Of a stretch of DNA of 64,000 nucleotides, positions 15,239 to 24,130 are shown piece by piece. Source of the DNA: Clostridiales bacterium (lineage in GTDB: Bacteria > Bacillota > Clostridia > Christensenellales > Aristaeellaceae); NCBI GenBank assembly GCA_004556395.1, contig SFHK01000003.1:48495-112494 (forward strand). Reading direction: 5' to 3'. Each line of letters starts with the position of its first letter. Position 1 is the stretch's first letter. The notes beneath the pieces are model-generated. The model was not told the DNA's origin. It made no database searches and was given only the letters and a program-made list of their open reading frames with translations. The position numbers and the translations under genes were made by a program.

Positions 15239-17818
15239 ATGCGTACATCTGTCCAGGAAATCGTTGCAAGAGCCGACCTGCATTATGACGGCGTCGTCTC
15301 GCGCGCAGAGGAAGGTCTGCCTATCGGAAACGGAAACATGGGAACCCTGCTGTGGACGTCTCCTACCGCCCTAAAAATGCAGGTCAATCGGAACGACGTG
15401 CTGGCCGTAGGAGCCGACTCGGAAGCATTTCACGAACGCCATACCGATTATGGCCATGCCTGCGGTCGTATCGATCTGGATTTTGCCGACTGGGGCGACG
15501 ATGTGTTCGACGAGACCACCCGTCAGGATCTGTCTCTGAACACCGCCACGGCTCACCTGCGCTCACACGGGCTCGACGTTCAGGGTTTTTCGTGCATGGA
15601 CAGGGATGTATTTTGCTTTCGAATTCAGGACAATCGCCCCTCTCCGCAGGGAACGCACGTCAAGCTGAAAATGATGCGCAGTCCGGAGGTGCGAACCGGC
15701 ATGCACATCGCCGTTTCGCGCTTTTTGATTCAAGATGATCAAATGCTTCTCAGGCAGGTGTTTGAAGAAAAGGATTATTTCTGCGCATCCGCCATTGCCG
15801 TGCAAGTCATCGGAAAAGAGGGGCGTATCCGCATCAATAATGAAACCGGTAGCGACCATGTCACGCTCGATTCGCGCGGATTTGAGGGCGGCGTCAACGG
15901 CGTTCTTCCCAATCTGCTCCGAGATGGAAAGCTCAACGCACTGCGGTATGTGGGACTTGGTTCCGAACAGGAAACCGAAATGCGATACAGCATGGCTCCG
16001 ACTGCGGGCGAATTCTTCGTTTACATCTCGTCCGCGTCGACCTTCGATCCATCAATCGACGTGGCAGAGGAAGCCGCCCGCAAATGCAGGCTGGCAACCG
16101 CTGAAGGCTATGCCGCTCTGAAGTCACGCAACGACCTATGGTGGAAAAGCTACTGGGAAAAATCCTACATTCATCTGTGGGGCTTCCCAGAAGCGGAATG
16201 CATCGAGACGCACTACACCTACTATCGATACATCATGGCCTGTGTTTCCAGATGCACCACTTTCGCGCCGAAGTTCGGCGGTCTGAACCTGAGTCCGCGC
16301 GGAGAGCAAAAACACTGGGGCGTCATGCAATGGTGGAGCAACCTGAACCTGACTTACAACGCTGTTCTTCCGACCGGCTGCCCGGAGCTTTATCTTCCCT
16401 ACGTCATGATCTACATCAAAAATCAGGAGCGTTACCGAAAGGCCGCCGCGGAGGATTTTCACGCCGAAGGCCTGTATATGCCTGAAACCGAATCCGTATT
16501 CGGCCCCGAAGAGCTTCCGCCGGAAATACGGGACGAATACGCGTCCTTCATGCTTGGCAATGGCCCCGAATACTTTCAGCAATGCTCCGCGCAGCTGCAG
16601 GACTATGCTGCCCATAAAAATCTGCTCAAGTCCAGATGGAACTTTCTGGGCAAATGGCCGGATGGGATGGATCGCCCATACGGTAACGTAACTCACTTCA
16701 TTTCCAGCATGGGCTTTTTCGCTTACCACTGCTGGCTATACTATGAATACACAAAGGATGTTGACTTCCTGCGTAATAAGGCCTATCCGTTCATGAAGGA
16801 CGTGGCCGAATTCTATCGTACCTTCCCAAACACCCGCAAGGGCGAGGACAGCCGGTATCACGTGTATGGCCTTACCGACCGCGAGGTCTGCTGGGGCGGC
16901 TGGGACTCCAATCCGACAATCAGCGCCATTCGAGGACTATACCCGGCGCTCATCCGCGCTTCTGAGCTGCTGAACCTCGACACAGATAGAAGACCCGTCT
17001 GGCAGTCGTTTCTCGACCAGCTGGCCGACATACCGACAAACCGCTCAGAAGGCTGCCCTGCCAATCTGGCAGCGGAAGAGGATGAATTCTGGATCGTTGC
17101 CAAGGGCGAAAACCTGCGCCGCGTAATCGAGAAAACAATGGAATGCCCGCTCGTGTTCTCGGATCTCTGCACTGTGCAGACGAAGCTCGAGAACCCGGAG
17201 ATGTTCCGACTGGGACAGCAGACGATGGACTTCGCCCTCAAAGACCAGCGCATGGACAGCACCGATTCTTTCTTCACGCGGGAAATGTCCTGGTGGCCGC
17301 GCGCACTGGCTTCGCTGGGTGACGGCAGCCGTCTGATCGGCAGCATTTACCATCAATTGAAATGCACCAGTGCGGCGAGCGAGCATTGTTACTACAAGGA
17401 AAACGGCTCGAAAGCCCCCTATCGCAACCGTCTCACCGCCCGGGAAGGCATCAACGCCATCAGCGCCCAGCGTCTTGGCAATGCGGCTGCCGGTTTACAG
17501 GCGGGACTTCTGCAAAGCGCCGGCGGCGCTCCAGCCGCAAAAGGCGTCATTCGCGTATTCCCCGCGTGGCCATCGGAAGCCAATGCGGAGTTCCGGCTGT
17601 GGGCGCGCGACGGCTTCCGCGTGGACGCTGCATTCGAGGCCGGGAAGCCCGCGTTCATCAAAATTCTCTCCACGTTGGGAGGCGAATGCCGAATTGCAAA
17701 CCCATGGAAGGACAGAACAGAAATCACCATGCCAGGCGGCAAGGCGATCACCACTTCTGAAATCATCGTCCTGCAAACCACAAAAGGCGACGAGTTGATG
17801 CTTCGTCCGGCTCCGTAG
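15239..17818 (+). CDS. GH95-like glycoside hydrolase
   Basis: The 859-residue protein has no signal peptide, so it should act in the cytoplasm on imported oligosaccharides. The N-terminus has the GH95/GH65-like beta-domain signature LPIGNGNMGTLLW (residues 27-39). The catalytic (alpha/alpha)6 region contains MQWWSNLNLTYNAVLPTG; the Asn-x-Asn (about 368 and 370) corresponds to the Asn pair that activates water in GH95 alpha-L-fucosidases. A C-terminal beta domain begins near residue 760. GH95 members act on alpha-L-fucose or alpha-L-galactose; the divergent sequence leaves the substrate open. GGAGG precedes ATG 15239. It sits beside the broken regulator and transporter remnant, and may be the surviving enzyme of that locus. 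Confidence 0.7.
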   Translation: MRTSVQEIVARADLHYDGVVSRAEEGLPIGNGNMGTLLWTSPTALKMQVNRNDVLAVGADSEAFHERHTDYGHACGRIDLDFADWGDDVFDETTRQDLSLNTATAHLRSHGLDVQGFSCMDRDVFCFRIQDNRPSPQGTHVKLKMMRSPEVRTGMHIAVSRFLIQDDQMLLRQVFEEKDYFCASAIAVQVIGKEGRIRINNETGSDHVTLDSRGFEGGVNGVLPNLLRDGKLNALRYVGLGSEQETEMRYSMAPTAGEFFVYISSASTFDPSIDVAEEAARKCRLATAEGYAALKSRNDLWWKSYWEKSYIHLWGFPEAECIETHYTYYRYIMACVSRCTTFAPKFGGLNLSPRGEQKHWGVMQWWSNLNLTYNAVLPTGCPELYLPYVMIYIKNQERYRKAAAEDFHAEGLYMPETESVFGPEELPPEIRDEYASFMLGNGPEYFQQCSAQLQDYAAHKNLLKSRWNFLGKWPDGMDRPYGNVTHFISSMGFFAYHCWLYYEYTKDVDFLRNKAYPFMKDVAEFYRTFPNTRKGEDSRYHVYGLTDREVCWGGWDSNPTISAIRGLYPALIRASELLNLDTDRRPVWQSFLDQLADIPTNRSEGCPANLAAEEDEFWIVAKGENLRRVIEKTMECPLVFSDLCTVQTKLENPEMFRLGQQTMDFALKDQRMDSTDSFFTREMSWWPRALASLGDGSRLIGSIYHQLKCTSAASEHCYYKENGSKAPYRNRLTAREGINAISAQRLGNAAAGLQAGLLQSAGGAPAAKGVIRVFPAWPSEANAEFRLWARDGFRVDAAFEAGKPAFIKILSTLGGECRIANPWKDRTEITMPGGKAITTSEIIVLQTTKGDELMLRPAP

Positions 17819-17829
17819 TTTCCGCTATT

Positions 17830-17869
17830 GCCGACGCTTCTTCGAAAAATATCCGAAAGAAGCGTCGGC
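17830..17869 (+). terminator. Hairpin after the GH95-like gene
   Basis: A 13-bp perfect stem, GCCGACGCTTCTT (17830-17842) with AAGAAGCGTCGGC (17857-17869), lies 12 bases after the stop. The T-run is poor (CGCGCTTTC), so efficiency is uncertain. Confidence 0.6.
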
Positions 17870-17902
17870 GCGCTTTCTGCGCGCAATATCGCAATTTTTT
17901 TC

Positions 17903-17931
17903 TTGTATTTCGCTCCATTCCGTACTATAAT
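17903..17931 (+). promoter_or_regulatory. Promoter of the MFS transporter gene
   Basis: TTGTAT (17903-17908) and TATAAT (17926-17931) have a 17-bp spacer. Confidence 0.7.
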
Positions 17932-17963
17932 CGACAAGGTATTTTTCAGCAGGAGTGATTACG

Positions 17964-19247
17964 ATGGACAAGGCGGGGCGCACGCGTCGGGCGTATATTG
18001 TGGAAGCGCTTCTTGAGTACATGATTGCTTTGCTGGTAATCGACGCTTTTCTGGCGGCCATTCTGAAGCAGGTGGGCGTTTCCGACGCTGTGACCGGCAT
18101 CGTCTCGTCGTTTATTTCCTTTGCGTGCGTGGCGCAGCTGTTCTCCGCCAGTCTTGTACGGCGCGGGCGCTCGATGCGCAAGATGATTCTGATTCTCGAT
18201 CTGATCAATCAGCTGATGTTCACATCCCTGTATCTGACGCCGTTTCTGCCCATTCCGCAGGGCGTGAAGGTGGGGCTGTTCGTCGTTCTGATTCTCGGCG
18301 CGTACCTGATTTTGAACACGACCTTCCCGCTGAAATACAAATGGCTGAACAGCTTTGTGAATCCCGGCGAGCGCGGACGGTTCACGGCGCGCAAGGAAAT
18401 CGTTTCGCTGATCGGCGGCATGGTCTTCTCGCTGGCCATGGGCTGTCTGGTCGATCACTTCAAGGCCATCGGGCAGGAGCGCACGGGCTTTATTCTCTGC
18501 GGCGTGACGCTGTTCGTCGTCGCCATTCTTCACTTTGTTTCACTCCTTCTGTGCAGCGAAGCGCCCGAAGAAGCGGAGTCCGCGCCGAAGGATACTTCTC
18601 TGTCCGCCGCGTTCCGGCTGATCGCGAAGAGCCCTGACGTGCGCCGTCTGCTCGTGATCGACGTTCTGTGGAAGATCGCTTCCTATATTTCCACGCCCTA
18701 CTATGGCACGTACCTGATCGGCGAGCTCGGCTTTTCGCTGACGTTCGTGTCCATCCTGCACATTGCCTACAGCCTTGTGCGCGCGGTCTTTTCGCCCTGG
18801 TTCGGGCGCATCGGCGACCGTCGCGGCTGGGCCAGCCTGCTCACGCTGGGGCTTGTGATCATCGCCGCGGGATACCTTGTGAACACGTTCACCACGCCCG
18901 CGCACCGCTATCTGTACGTGGTCTATTACACGCTGTACGCCGTCGCGATGGCCAGCGTGAACACCAGCCTCTGCAACATGAATTACGACTATCTGGATGA
19001 AGCCGTGTTTTCGGAAGCGCTGGGCGCGCGCAACGCCATCAGCGGCGTGATCGGCTTTCTCGCGTCGCTGCTGGGCGGCGTGATCGTCGGCGCGATTCAG
19101 GGCGCGGGCAACCGGCTGTTCGGCATTCCCGTGTATGCCCAGCAGGTCAACTCGCTGATCGCCCTCGTCGTGGTTCTCGCGCTCATCGTGTATATGCACA
19201 CCGTGATTCGGCGCATGCCCCGCCGCGCGGAGAACGCGTCTCGCTGA
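17964..19247 (+). CDS. Major facilitator superfamily transporter
   Basis: The 427-residue protein shows about twelve hydrophobic segments with the usual central cytoplasmic loop (about 205-225, EAPEEAESAPKD). A cytoplasmic-loop motif is visible after helix eight (FGRIGDRRGWASLL), matching the MFS motif A pattern. The substrate is unknown; the overall look resembles the sugar-cation and nucleoside-like MFS proteins common in Clostridia. AGGAG precedes ATG 17964 by eight bases; the GTG at 17955 overlaps that ribosome site and is rejected. It is a single gene between its own promoter and the terminator at 19258. Confidence 0.85.
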   Translation: MDKAGRTRRAYIVEALLEYMIALLVIDAFLAAILKQVGVSDAVTGIVSSFISFACVAQLFSASLVRRGRSMRKMILILDLINQLMFTSLYLTPFLPIPQGVKVGLFVVLILGAYLILNTTFPLKYKWLNSFVNPGERGRFTARKEIVSLIGGMVFSLAMGCLVDHFKAIGQERTGFILCGVTLFVVAILHFVSLLLCSEAPEEAESAPKDTSLSAAFRLIAKSPDVRRLLVIDVLWKIASYISTPYYGTYLIGELGFSLTFVSILHIAYSLVRAVFSPWFGRIGDRRGWASLLTLGLVIIAAGYLVNTFTTPAHRYLYVVYYTLYAVAMASVNTSLCNMNYDYLDEAVFSEALGARNAISGVIGFLASLLGGVIVGAIQGAGNRLFGIPVYAQQVNSLIALVVVLALIVYMHTVIRRMPRRAENASR

Positions 19248-19257
19248 ATTACGCCTT

Positions 19258-19305
19258 AAAAAATGCCGCGGAGTGAACACAGAAAACCGTGATTCGCTCC
19301 GCGGC
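19258..19305 (-). terminator. Terminator of rqcH (shared with the MFS gene)
   Basis: GCCGCGGAG (19265-19273) pairs with CTCCGCGGC (19297-19305). On the minus strand it is followed by a run of six T (AAAAAA at 19258-19263). It lies between convergent genes and can serve both. Confidence 0.8.
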
Positions 19306-19316
19306 GTTTCCATGCG

Positions 19317-21026
19317 CTACTCCTGCGGCTTGACAAGCAGCGTTTTCTGATGCGTGTAGATCACGAAGCCCGGTTTCGCGCCGCCGGGCTTTTTTACATG
19401 CCGCCTTTGCGTATAGTCCACCGGCACGGACGACGACGCGCTTCCTTTGGAATACTTCGCAGCCAGCCGCGCCGCGAACAGCAGCGTTTCATCGGACGGA
19501 CGCGCGCTTTTCACGATTACGTGCGAGCCGGGCATGTCCTTGGCGTGCAGCCACCATTCGTCCGGCTGCGCGGAAAAGGTCAGCCGCTCATTCTGCACGT
19601 TGTTGCGCCCCACGAATACCTCCGTGCCGTCCGGCGCGACAAAGCGCAGTGGCGTGGACGGCGGCAGCGCCTTCATCTGCCTGCGGCTCTGGGTGCTTCG
19701 AATATAGCCCAGCCGCACCAGCTCTTCGCGAATCTCGGCAAGCTCCGCTTCGCCTTCGCAGAGTTCCAAGTTTTCCAGCTGGTTTTCCAGATAGGCAAGC
19801 TCCTCCGTCGCTTCGGCAATCTGCTCCTCCGCCAGCCTGCGCGCCACCTGTGCCTTTCTGTACAGCTTGAAATAGCGCTGCGCGTTCGCCGCGGCGTTCA
19901 GCTTTTCGTCCAGCTCCACTTCCAGCATGGCGCAGTTTTCGTCGTAATAGTTGGGAAGAAGCACGCGCTTCATGCCCTTCTTCACCAGATGCGGGCTCGC
20001 GGTGAGCATTTCGCCCTTCACGCGGTATTCCTCCGACCGCGCGCCCTCGGCCAGCGCTTCCTGCTTGATCAACAGCTTCTTTTCCACGCGTTCGATGTTA
20101 TTCTTCAGCACGCGGTGAATCGCCGCCGACTTCTGCTTGATCCGCTCCTCTCGATCACGGCTGAAATAGAAGTCGTCGATCGCCTCCGACAGCGTGGCAT
20201 ACGCGCGATAGCGCTGCCCCTCCCGGCTTCGGTAGGCGAACGCCGTGAATTCTGCCGTCTCGCCGTTTTCATTCAGAAGCACGCGCGGTTCGGGATGCGC
20301 AAGGATTGCGTCCATCTCCGCGCACAGCCTTTGCGCCAGCGGTAAAACCTCCCGGCCGTCCATCGACGCGTCCTCGTCTCCCGTCAGGCGGTACGCCAGC
20401 TCGCGCGCCAGCGGCGTGGAAAGGCCGCTGACCGTGCCCATCAGCGCCTTGGCAAGGTTGCCGCCGCGCCCCTCGAGCGCCGAGGCGACGGCTTCCGGCG
20501 TAAGCTGGTCAAAGGGAAGCTTCCCGTGCGCGGGCGGACGGCAATAGTCCACGCCGGGCACGACCTCGCGGAAGCTGGAAATGTTCTCGGTGATTCGTCT
20601 CGCGCTTTCGATGATTCGCCCGTCAGCCGACACGAAAATCAGGTTCGAATGTTTTCCCATGAACTCGCCGATCAGCGTTTTGCGCGCGTGGTCGCCAAGC
20701 TCGTCGATGTGCTCGAACGTGAATTCCAAAATGCGGTCGCTTTCCGCCTGCCGCACGCTCAAAAGCCGCCCGCCCAGCAGGTGCTTGCGCAGAAGCATGC
20801 ACAGATTCGGCGGCTCCAATGGGTTTGCTTTTTTCACCCGCGTGAGATGCGCGCGGGCGCACGCGGGACTTGCGGACAGCAGCAGCTGGTGATTTTCGCC
20901 GCCGTTTCGAATCAGCAGAATCACCTCGTCCCGCTCCGGCTGCGTGACCTTGTCCACGCGGCCGCCCGCGAGCAGCTGGTTCAGTTCCTTCGCAATCATT
21001 CCAAAGGTTACGCCGTCCATCGGCAT
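19317..21026 (-). CDS. rqcH: Ribosome-quality-control protein RqcH (NFACT/FbpA family)
   Basis: The 569-residue protein has the NFACT-N domain at the start (MPMDGVTFGMIAKELNQLL, then IGEFMGKHSNLIFV), a central helical/coiled-coil region (about 320-430) and the NFACT-R domain at the end (FVGRNNVQNERLTFSAQ, WWLHAKDMPGSHVIVKS). RqcH binds stalled 50S-peptidyl-tRNA complexes and recruits tRNA-Ala to add C-terminal alanine tails; older annotation calls it a fibronectin-binding protein. ATG 21026 has GGGGAGG eight bases upstream; a longer frame exists but lacks a ribosome site. A promoter is at 21063-21092. Confidence 0.93.
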   Translation of the reverse strand: MPMDGVTFGMIAKELNQLLAGGRVDKVTQPERDEVILLIRNGGENHQLLLSASPACARAHLTRVKKANPLEPPNLCMLLRKHLLGGRLLSVRQAESDRILEFTFEHIDELGDHARKTLIGEFMGKHSNLIFVSADGRIIESARRITENISSFREVVPGVDYCRPPAHGKLPFDQLTPEAVASALEGRGGNLAKALMGTVSGLSTPLARELAYRLTGDEDASMDGREVLPLAQRLCAEMDAILAHPEPRVLLNENGETAEFTAFAYRSREGQRYRAYATLSEAIDDFYFSRDREERIKQKSAAIHRVLKNNIERVEKKLLIKQEALAEGARSEEYRVKGEMLTASPHLVKKGMKRVLLPNYYDENCAMLEVELDEKLNAAANAQRYFKLYRKAQVARRLAEEQIAEATEELAYLENQLENLELCEGEAELAEIREELVRLGYIRSTQSRRQMKALPPSTPLRFVAPDGTEVFVGRNNVQNERLTFSAQPDEWWLHAKDMPGSHVIVKSARPSDETLLFAARLAAKYSKGSASSSVPVDYTQRRHVKKPGGAKPGFVIYTHQKTLLVKPQE

Positions 21027-21062
21027 GGGCAAATCCTCCCCGGTCGTTCGTCTGTTTCCAGT

Positions 21063-21092
21063 ATTATACCACGAACGCCCATCCTCTGGCAA
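21063..21092 (-). promoter_or_regulatory. Promoter of rqcH
   Basis: On the minus strand TTGCCA (21087-21092) and TATAAT (21063-21068) have an 18-bp spacer. Confidence 0.7.
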
Positions 21093-21115
21093 GCGACCGC
21101 GCAGCACCCGTACCA

Positions 21116-21148
21116 GCGGTAAAAAAGAAATTCAACCATTTTTACCGC
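21116..21148. promoter_or_regulatory. Inverted repeat upstream of the TPR regulator, possible operator
   Basis: A perfect 10-bp inverted repeat, GCGGTAAAAA (21116-21125) and TTTTTACCGC (21139-21148), lies between divergent rqcH and the XRE-TPR gene. It is just upstream of a TAGAAT box at 21179-21184. It is not followed by a T-run, so a protein-binding site for the regulator is more likely than a terminator. Confidence 0.45.
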
Positions 21149-21213
21149 CGGTTTCTTCCCTGAAGCGCGGTTTTGCTGTAGAATTCAGGTATCGGAAGCA
21201 GGGAGGTGCGCAA

Positions 21214-22308
21214 ATGAAGGGAAAGCTGTCTGAGAACATCCGGCGATTCCGCAGGGAAGAAAATCTGACACAGGAGCAGCTCGCGGAAGCGATGGGCGTC
21301 AGCGTCAGCGCCGTGCACAAATGGGAATCCGGACAATCCGCGCCGGAGCTGCGTCTGATTCCGGAACTGGCGGAGCTGTTTCACACGTCGACGGACGTGC
21401 TGCTCGGATACGAATGGCAAAACGGAAGCGCGGCGGCCTGCCTTGACAGGATTGCCGCGCTCAGGAAGAAGAAGCGCTGCGCCGAAGCCGTCTCGGAAGC
21501 GGAAAAGGCGCTGAAGCGCTATCCGAACCATTTTGACCTCGTGTATCAGAGCGGCCTGCTCTATCTGGAATTCGGCGAAGACGCCAGACGCCGGAAAGCC
21601 GTTCTTCGGGCGATTGAATTGCTGGAGCACGCCTGTGAACTGATTTCTCAGAATCAGGACGAAGCCGTCAGCGAGGTTTCCATTCGAACGCAGATCGCAA
21701 AGGCGCATCTGCTGCTGCCGAACGCGGATGCCGCGCTGCGCATTCTGAAAGCACACAATGTCTGCGGCGTGAATAACGCACGGATCGGCATGGTGCTGGG
21801 CGATTACCTGCACGACGCGGACGACGCGGAAACGTATCTGGGGCGAGCGTTTTCCACCTTCGCGGATGAGATCAATTCCATCATGGTCGGCTACGCCAAC
21901 GTGTTTTTCCAGCGCAAAAACTACGCTGCGGCCGTCGACTGCTTCCTGTGGCTTCGAACCGTGCTTCGGGGCATCCAGCCGCCGGATGCGCTTACGTGGT
22001 TTGACAAGTACGACTGCGTGCTTCTGGAAACCATCGCTGAATGCCATTGCTTCATGGGAGAATTGGACAAGGCGCGGGATTTCCTGCGGGAAGCCTACGC
22101 GAAGGCCGTTCGCTATGACGGCGCGGCGCCGGGCGAGGTAAGCGATATGCGCTTCTTTACTACGCTTGGAATTGAAAATCAGCCGACCTACGACGAATAT
22201 GGGAAGACCGCCATGGAATGTCTGGAGCGAAGAATTCAGCTGGAGAGCGAGGGCGTTCCGCAGCTTGAAGCGCTGTGGAACGAAATACAGCGGGAGGTGC
22301 GGACATGA
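21214..22308 (+). CDS. XRE-family regulator with TPR domain
   Basis: The 364-residue protein has an N-terminal Cro/C1 HTH (residues about 4-58: LSENIRRFRREENLTQEQLA, then SVSAVHKWESGQSAPELRL). A long helical region with tetratricopeptide-like repeats follows (about 80-350), for example AEAVSEAEKALKRYPNHFDL. This layout is shared by peptide-sensing regulators such as the RRNPP group, but also by many orphan regulators. GGGAGGTG precedes ATG 21214. The stop overlaps the start of the ABC exporter (ATGA at 22305-22308), so the regulator and exporter are made together. No small peptide gene was found between the promoter and the exporter. Confidence 0.85.
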   Translation: MKGKLSENIRRFRREENLTQEQLAEAMGVSVSAVHKWESGQSAPELRLIPELAELFHTSTDVLLGYEWQNGSAAACLDRIAALRKKKRCAEAVSEAEKALKRYPNHFDLVYQSGLLYLEFGEDARRRKAVLRAIELLEHACELISQNQDEAVSEVSIRTQIAKAHLLLPNADAALRILKAHNVCGVNNARIGMVLGDYLHDADDAETYLGRAFSTFADEINSIMVGYANVFFQRKNYAAAVDCFLWLRTVLRGIQPPDALTWFDKYDCVLLETIAECHCFMGELDKARDFLREAYAKAVRYDGAAPGEVSDMRFFTTLGIENQPTYDEYGKTAMECLERRIQLESEGVPQLEALWNEIQREVRT

Positions 22309-23906
22309 AGCCGTATCGGACGATGATTCGAAGGAATCTTTCAGGCGTCGCCTGTGTCGCGCTGCTCGGCGTGCTGACCTCGCTCGCCATGGTGTTCGCG
22401 GGCTATTCCCTGTCCTTCCTGTTTACGGCCTGCGAAGCGGACGGCGACCGGACAAGGGCTTTGATTTCCACATTTCTGATCGTCACGTCGATCTGGCTGA
22501 CCGCCATATTGCTCTACTATGTCTCCCTTTTGGCGAAAGCGAAGCTTGAAAAACGCCTCAAAACCGAGCTGCGCCGCATGGTCGGCGGGAAAATCGGATC
22601 CATGCGCGTTTCCGATTTCGCTCAGAAGGACAGCGGCCACTACGTTTCATGGCTGACGAACGACGTGAACGAAATCTACAGCCAGTCCTTCGCCGCGCTC
22701 CACTCCGGAATCGAGAATCTGGCCACGGCTGTTTTTTCGCTGGGCGCGCTTTGCCTGCTCAGCCCGTATATCGGCGTAGCCGCCGTTCTTCTGCTGGCGG
22801 TCATCTCCGTTCTTCCTCAGCTCACGAACAAACGGCTTCAGAGGGCAAACGCCGAGCGCTCTGCCGCGATGGAGGTAAGCACGGAGCGCTACAAGGACGC
22901 AATCATGGGCGCTTCCGTCCTTTTTCTGGCGAACCTTCGGGAACGAATCGGCCAGCGCATCGTGGCCGCGTCCGAAACCGCCGAGCAGGCATGCTACCGA
23001 TACAACAAAACAAACGCCGCCGTTTCCATCCTGATTTCCACGGCGAGCATGGTCGGGCAGATCATCCTCCTATTCGTCACACTGTTGGCCGCGATAACAG
23101 GCACCACGCCCGCGGGAGCGGCGCTGTCCGTGGGCAATCTGGCAGGCAGCTTCTTCGGCAGCGCCGGAGATCTGGTGCAGCATTTTCTGACGGTTCGCTC
23201 TTCCAAATCCCTGTGGGAGAAATTAATTGTGGAAAACACGGCCGATGACGAAAACGGCGACGTCGGCGATATTCCCGAAATCCGACTGGAAGACATTTCC
23301 TTCCAATACGGTGAACGTTCCGTTCTGGAAAACCGGAACGATACATTCCGCGCCGGGGGCAAGTACGCGATTATGGGCGAAAGCGGCAGCGGAAAAACGA
23401 CGCTGGCGAAACTCCTTCTGGGGCTGCTGCCCGGGTATTCGGGGCATGTATGGTATGGCGCACGGGAGCAGAAGGAAATTCGTCCTGAAAGCCTGCACGA
23501 CCATATCGCCTATGTCGATCAGCAGGTGTATCTGTTTCAGGACACCGTGCGGTTCAATATCACGCTCGGAAGACCGTACACGGACGAAGAGATCGAATCG
23601 GTGCTCCGCAGGTGCCGTCTGGACGAGTACGTGCGCTCTCTGCCGGAGGATCTGGACAGCGTGATTCTGGAAAATGGAAAGAACCTGTCCGGCGGGCAGC
23701 GCCAGCGCATCGCCTTAGCCCGCGCCCTGATTCGCAGGGTGCAATACGTCCTTCTGGACGAGGGCACCTCCGCGCTGGACGAAGCAACCGCGCTGGACAT
23801 CGAAACCCGCCTGCTTGCCGTGCCGGAGCTGTGCGTCATTCTCATCACGCACAATCTGAGGGATTCCATACGCCAGAAACTGACCGCCGTATATCGGCTC
23901 GGCTGA
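22305..23906 (+). CDS. ABC exporter (fused membrane and ATPase domains)
   Basis: The 533-residue half-transporter has a six-helix membrane domain (about 15-310) and an ATPase domain (about 325-533). Walker A is MGESGSGKTTLAK (near 356), the Q-loop is in AYVDQQVYLFQD, the signature is NLSGGQRQRIALARAL (near 460), Walker B with catalytic Glu is YVLLDEGTSALDEATA, and the switch His is in ILITHNL. All ATPase residues are present, so it should be active as a homodimer exporting a lipid, peptide or drug. It overlaps the TPR regulator by four bases. There is no peptidase domain. Confidence 0.9.
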   Translation: MKPYRTMIRRNLSGVACVALLGVLTSLAMVFAGYSLSFLFTACEADGDRTRALISTFLIVTSIWLTAILLYYVSLLAKAKLEKRLKTELRRMVGGKIGSMRVSDFAQKDSGHYVSWLTNDVNEIYSQSFAALHSGIENLATAVFSLGALCLLSPYIGVAAVLLLAVISVLPQLTNKRLQRANAERSAAMEVSTERYKDAIMGASVLFLANLRERIGQRIVAASETAEQACYRYNKTNAAVSILISTASMVGQIILLFVTLLAAITGTTPAGAALSVGNLAGSFFGSAGDLVQHFLTVRSSKSLWEKLIVENTADDENGDVGDIPEIRLEDISFQYGERSVLENRNDTFRAGGKYAIMGESGSGKTTLAKLLLGLLPGYSGHVWYGAREQKEIRPESLHDHIAYVDQQVYLFQDTVRFNITLGRPYTDEEIESVLRRCRLDEYVRSLPEDLDSVILENGKNLSGGQRQRIALARALIRRVQYVLLDEGTSALDEATALDIETRLLAVPELCVILITHNLRDSIRQKLTAVYRLG

Positions 23907-23925
23907 TTCCGATTCCACAAAAGTT

Positions 23926-24093
23926 TTAAGGCAACGCTGCACAAATGAGGTGGTCGGCCGGCGAATGGATTTTTCGTCAGATGCAAATGCAAATTTCGAA
24001 GGTTTACTGGAGGTAAAGCGAGAAATTTGCATGCCGCAGATGGCGGAAAAGACATCGCCTGACGCGCCGCCGAATTGTGCGGTGGTGCCTTAA
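23926..24093. repeat. MITE-like element, complete copy with terminal inverted repeats
   Basis: The ends are imperfect inverted repeats matching at 16 of 19 positions (23926-23944 and 24075-24093), each beginning with TTAA on its outer side. The inside has no open frame of note. It holds a strong hairpin: ATGCAAATTTC (23987-23997) pairs with GAAATTTGCAT (24022-24032), with an inner stem TTTAC/GTAAA (24003-24017) whose loop contains the Shine-Dalgarno-like TGGAGG. The first 119 bases recur at 62666-62784 with about six differences. It sits between the ABC exporter stop and a terminator-like hairpin. A small non-autonomous transposon is the best reading. Confidence 0.7.
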
Positions 24094-24130
24094 GCCGCAT
24101 CGGAGAGATTTCCGATACGGCTCATTTTCT
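24093..24130. terminator. Hairpin between convergent exporter and amidohydrolase genes
   Basis: AGCCGCATCGGA (24093-24104) pairs with TCCGATACGGCT (24111-24122) with one mismatch, followed on the plus strand by CATTTTCT. It reaches the amidohydrolase stop codon, and probably ends both transcripts. Confidence 0.6.

Noticed and set aside
23926-24093. Repeat as a riboswitch or tRNA-like element
   Set aside because: Inverted ends with TTAA and a second, truncated copy fit a mobile element better. It follows the end of a gene rather than leading one, and has no cloverleaf.
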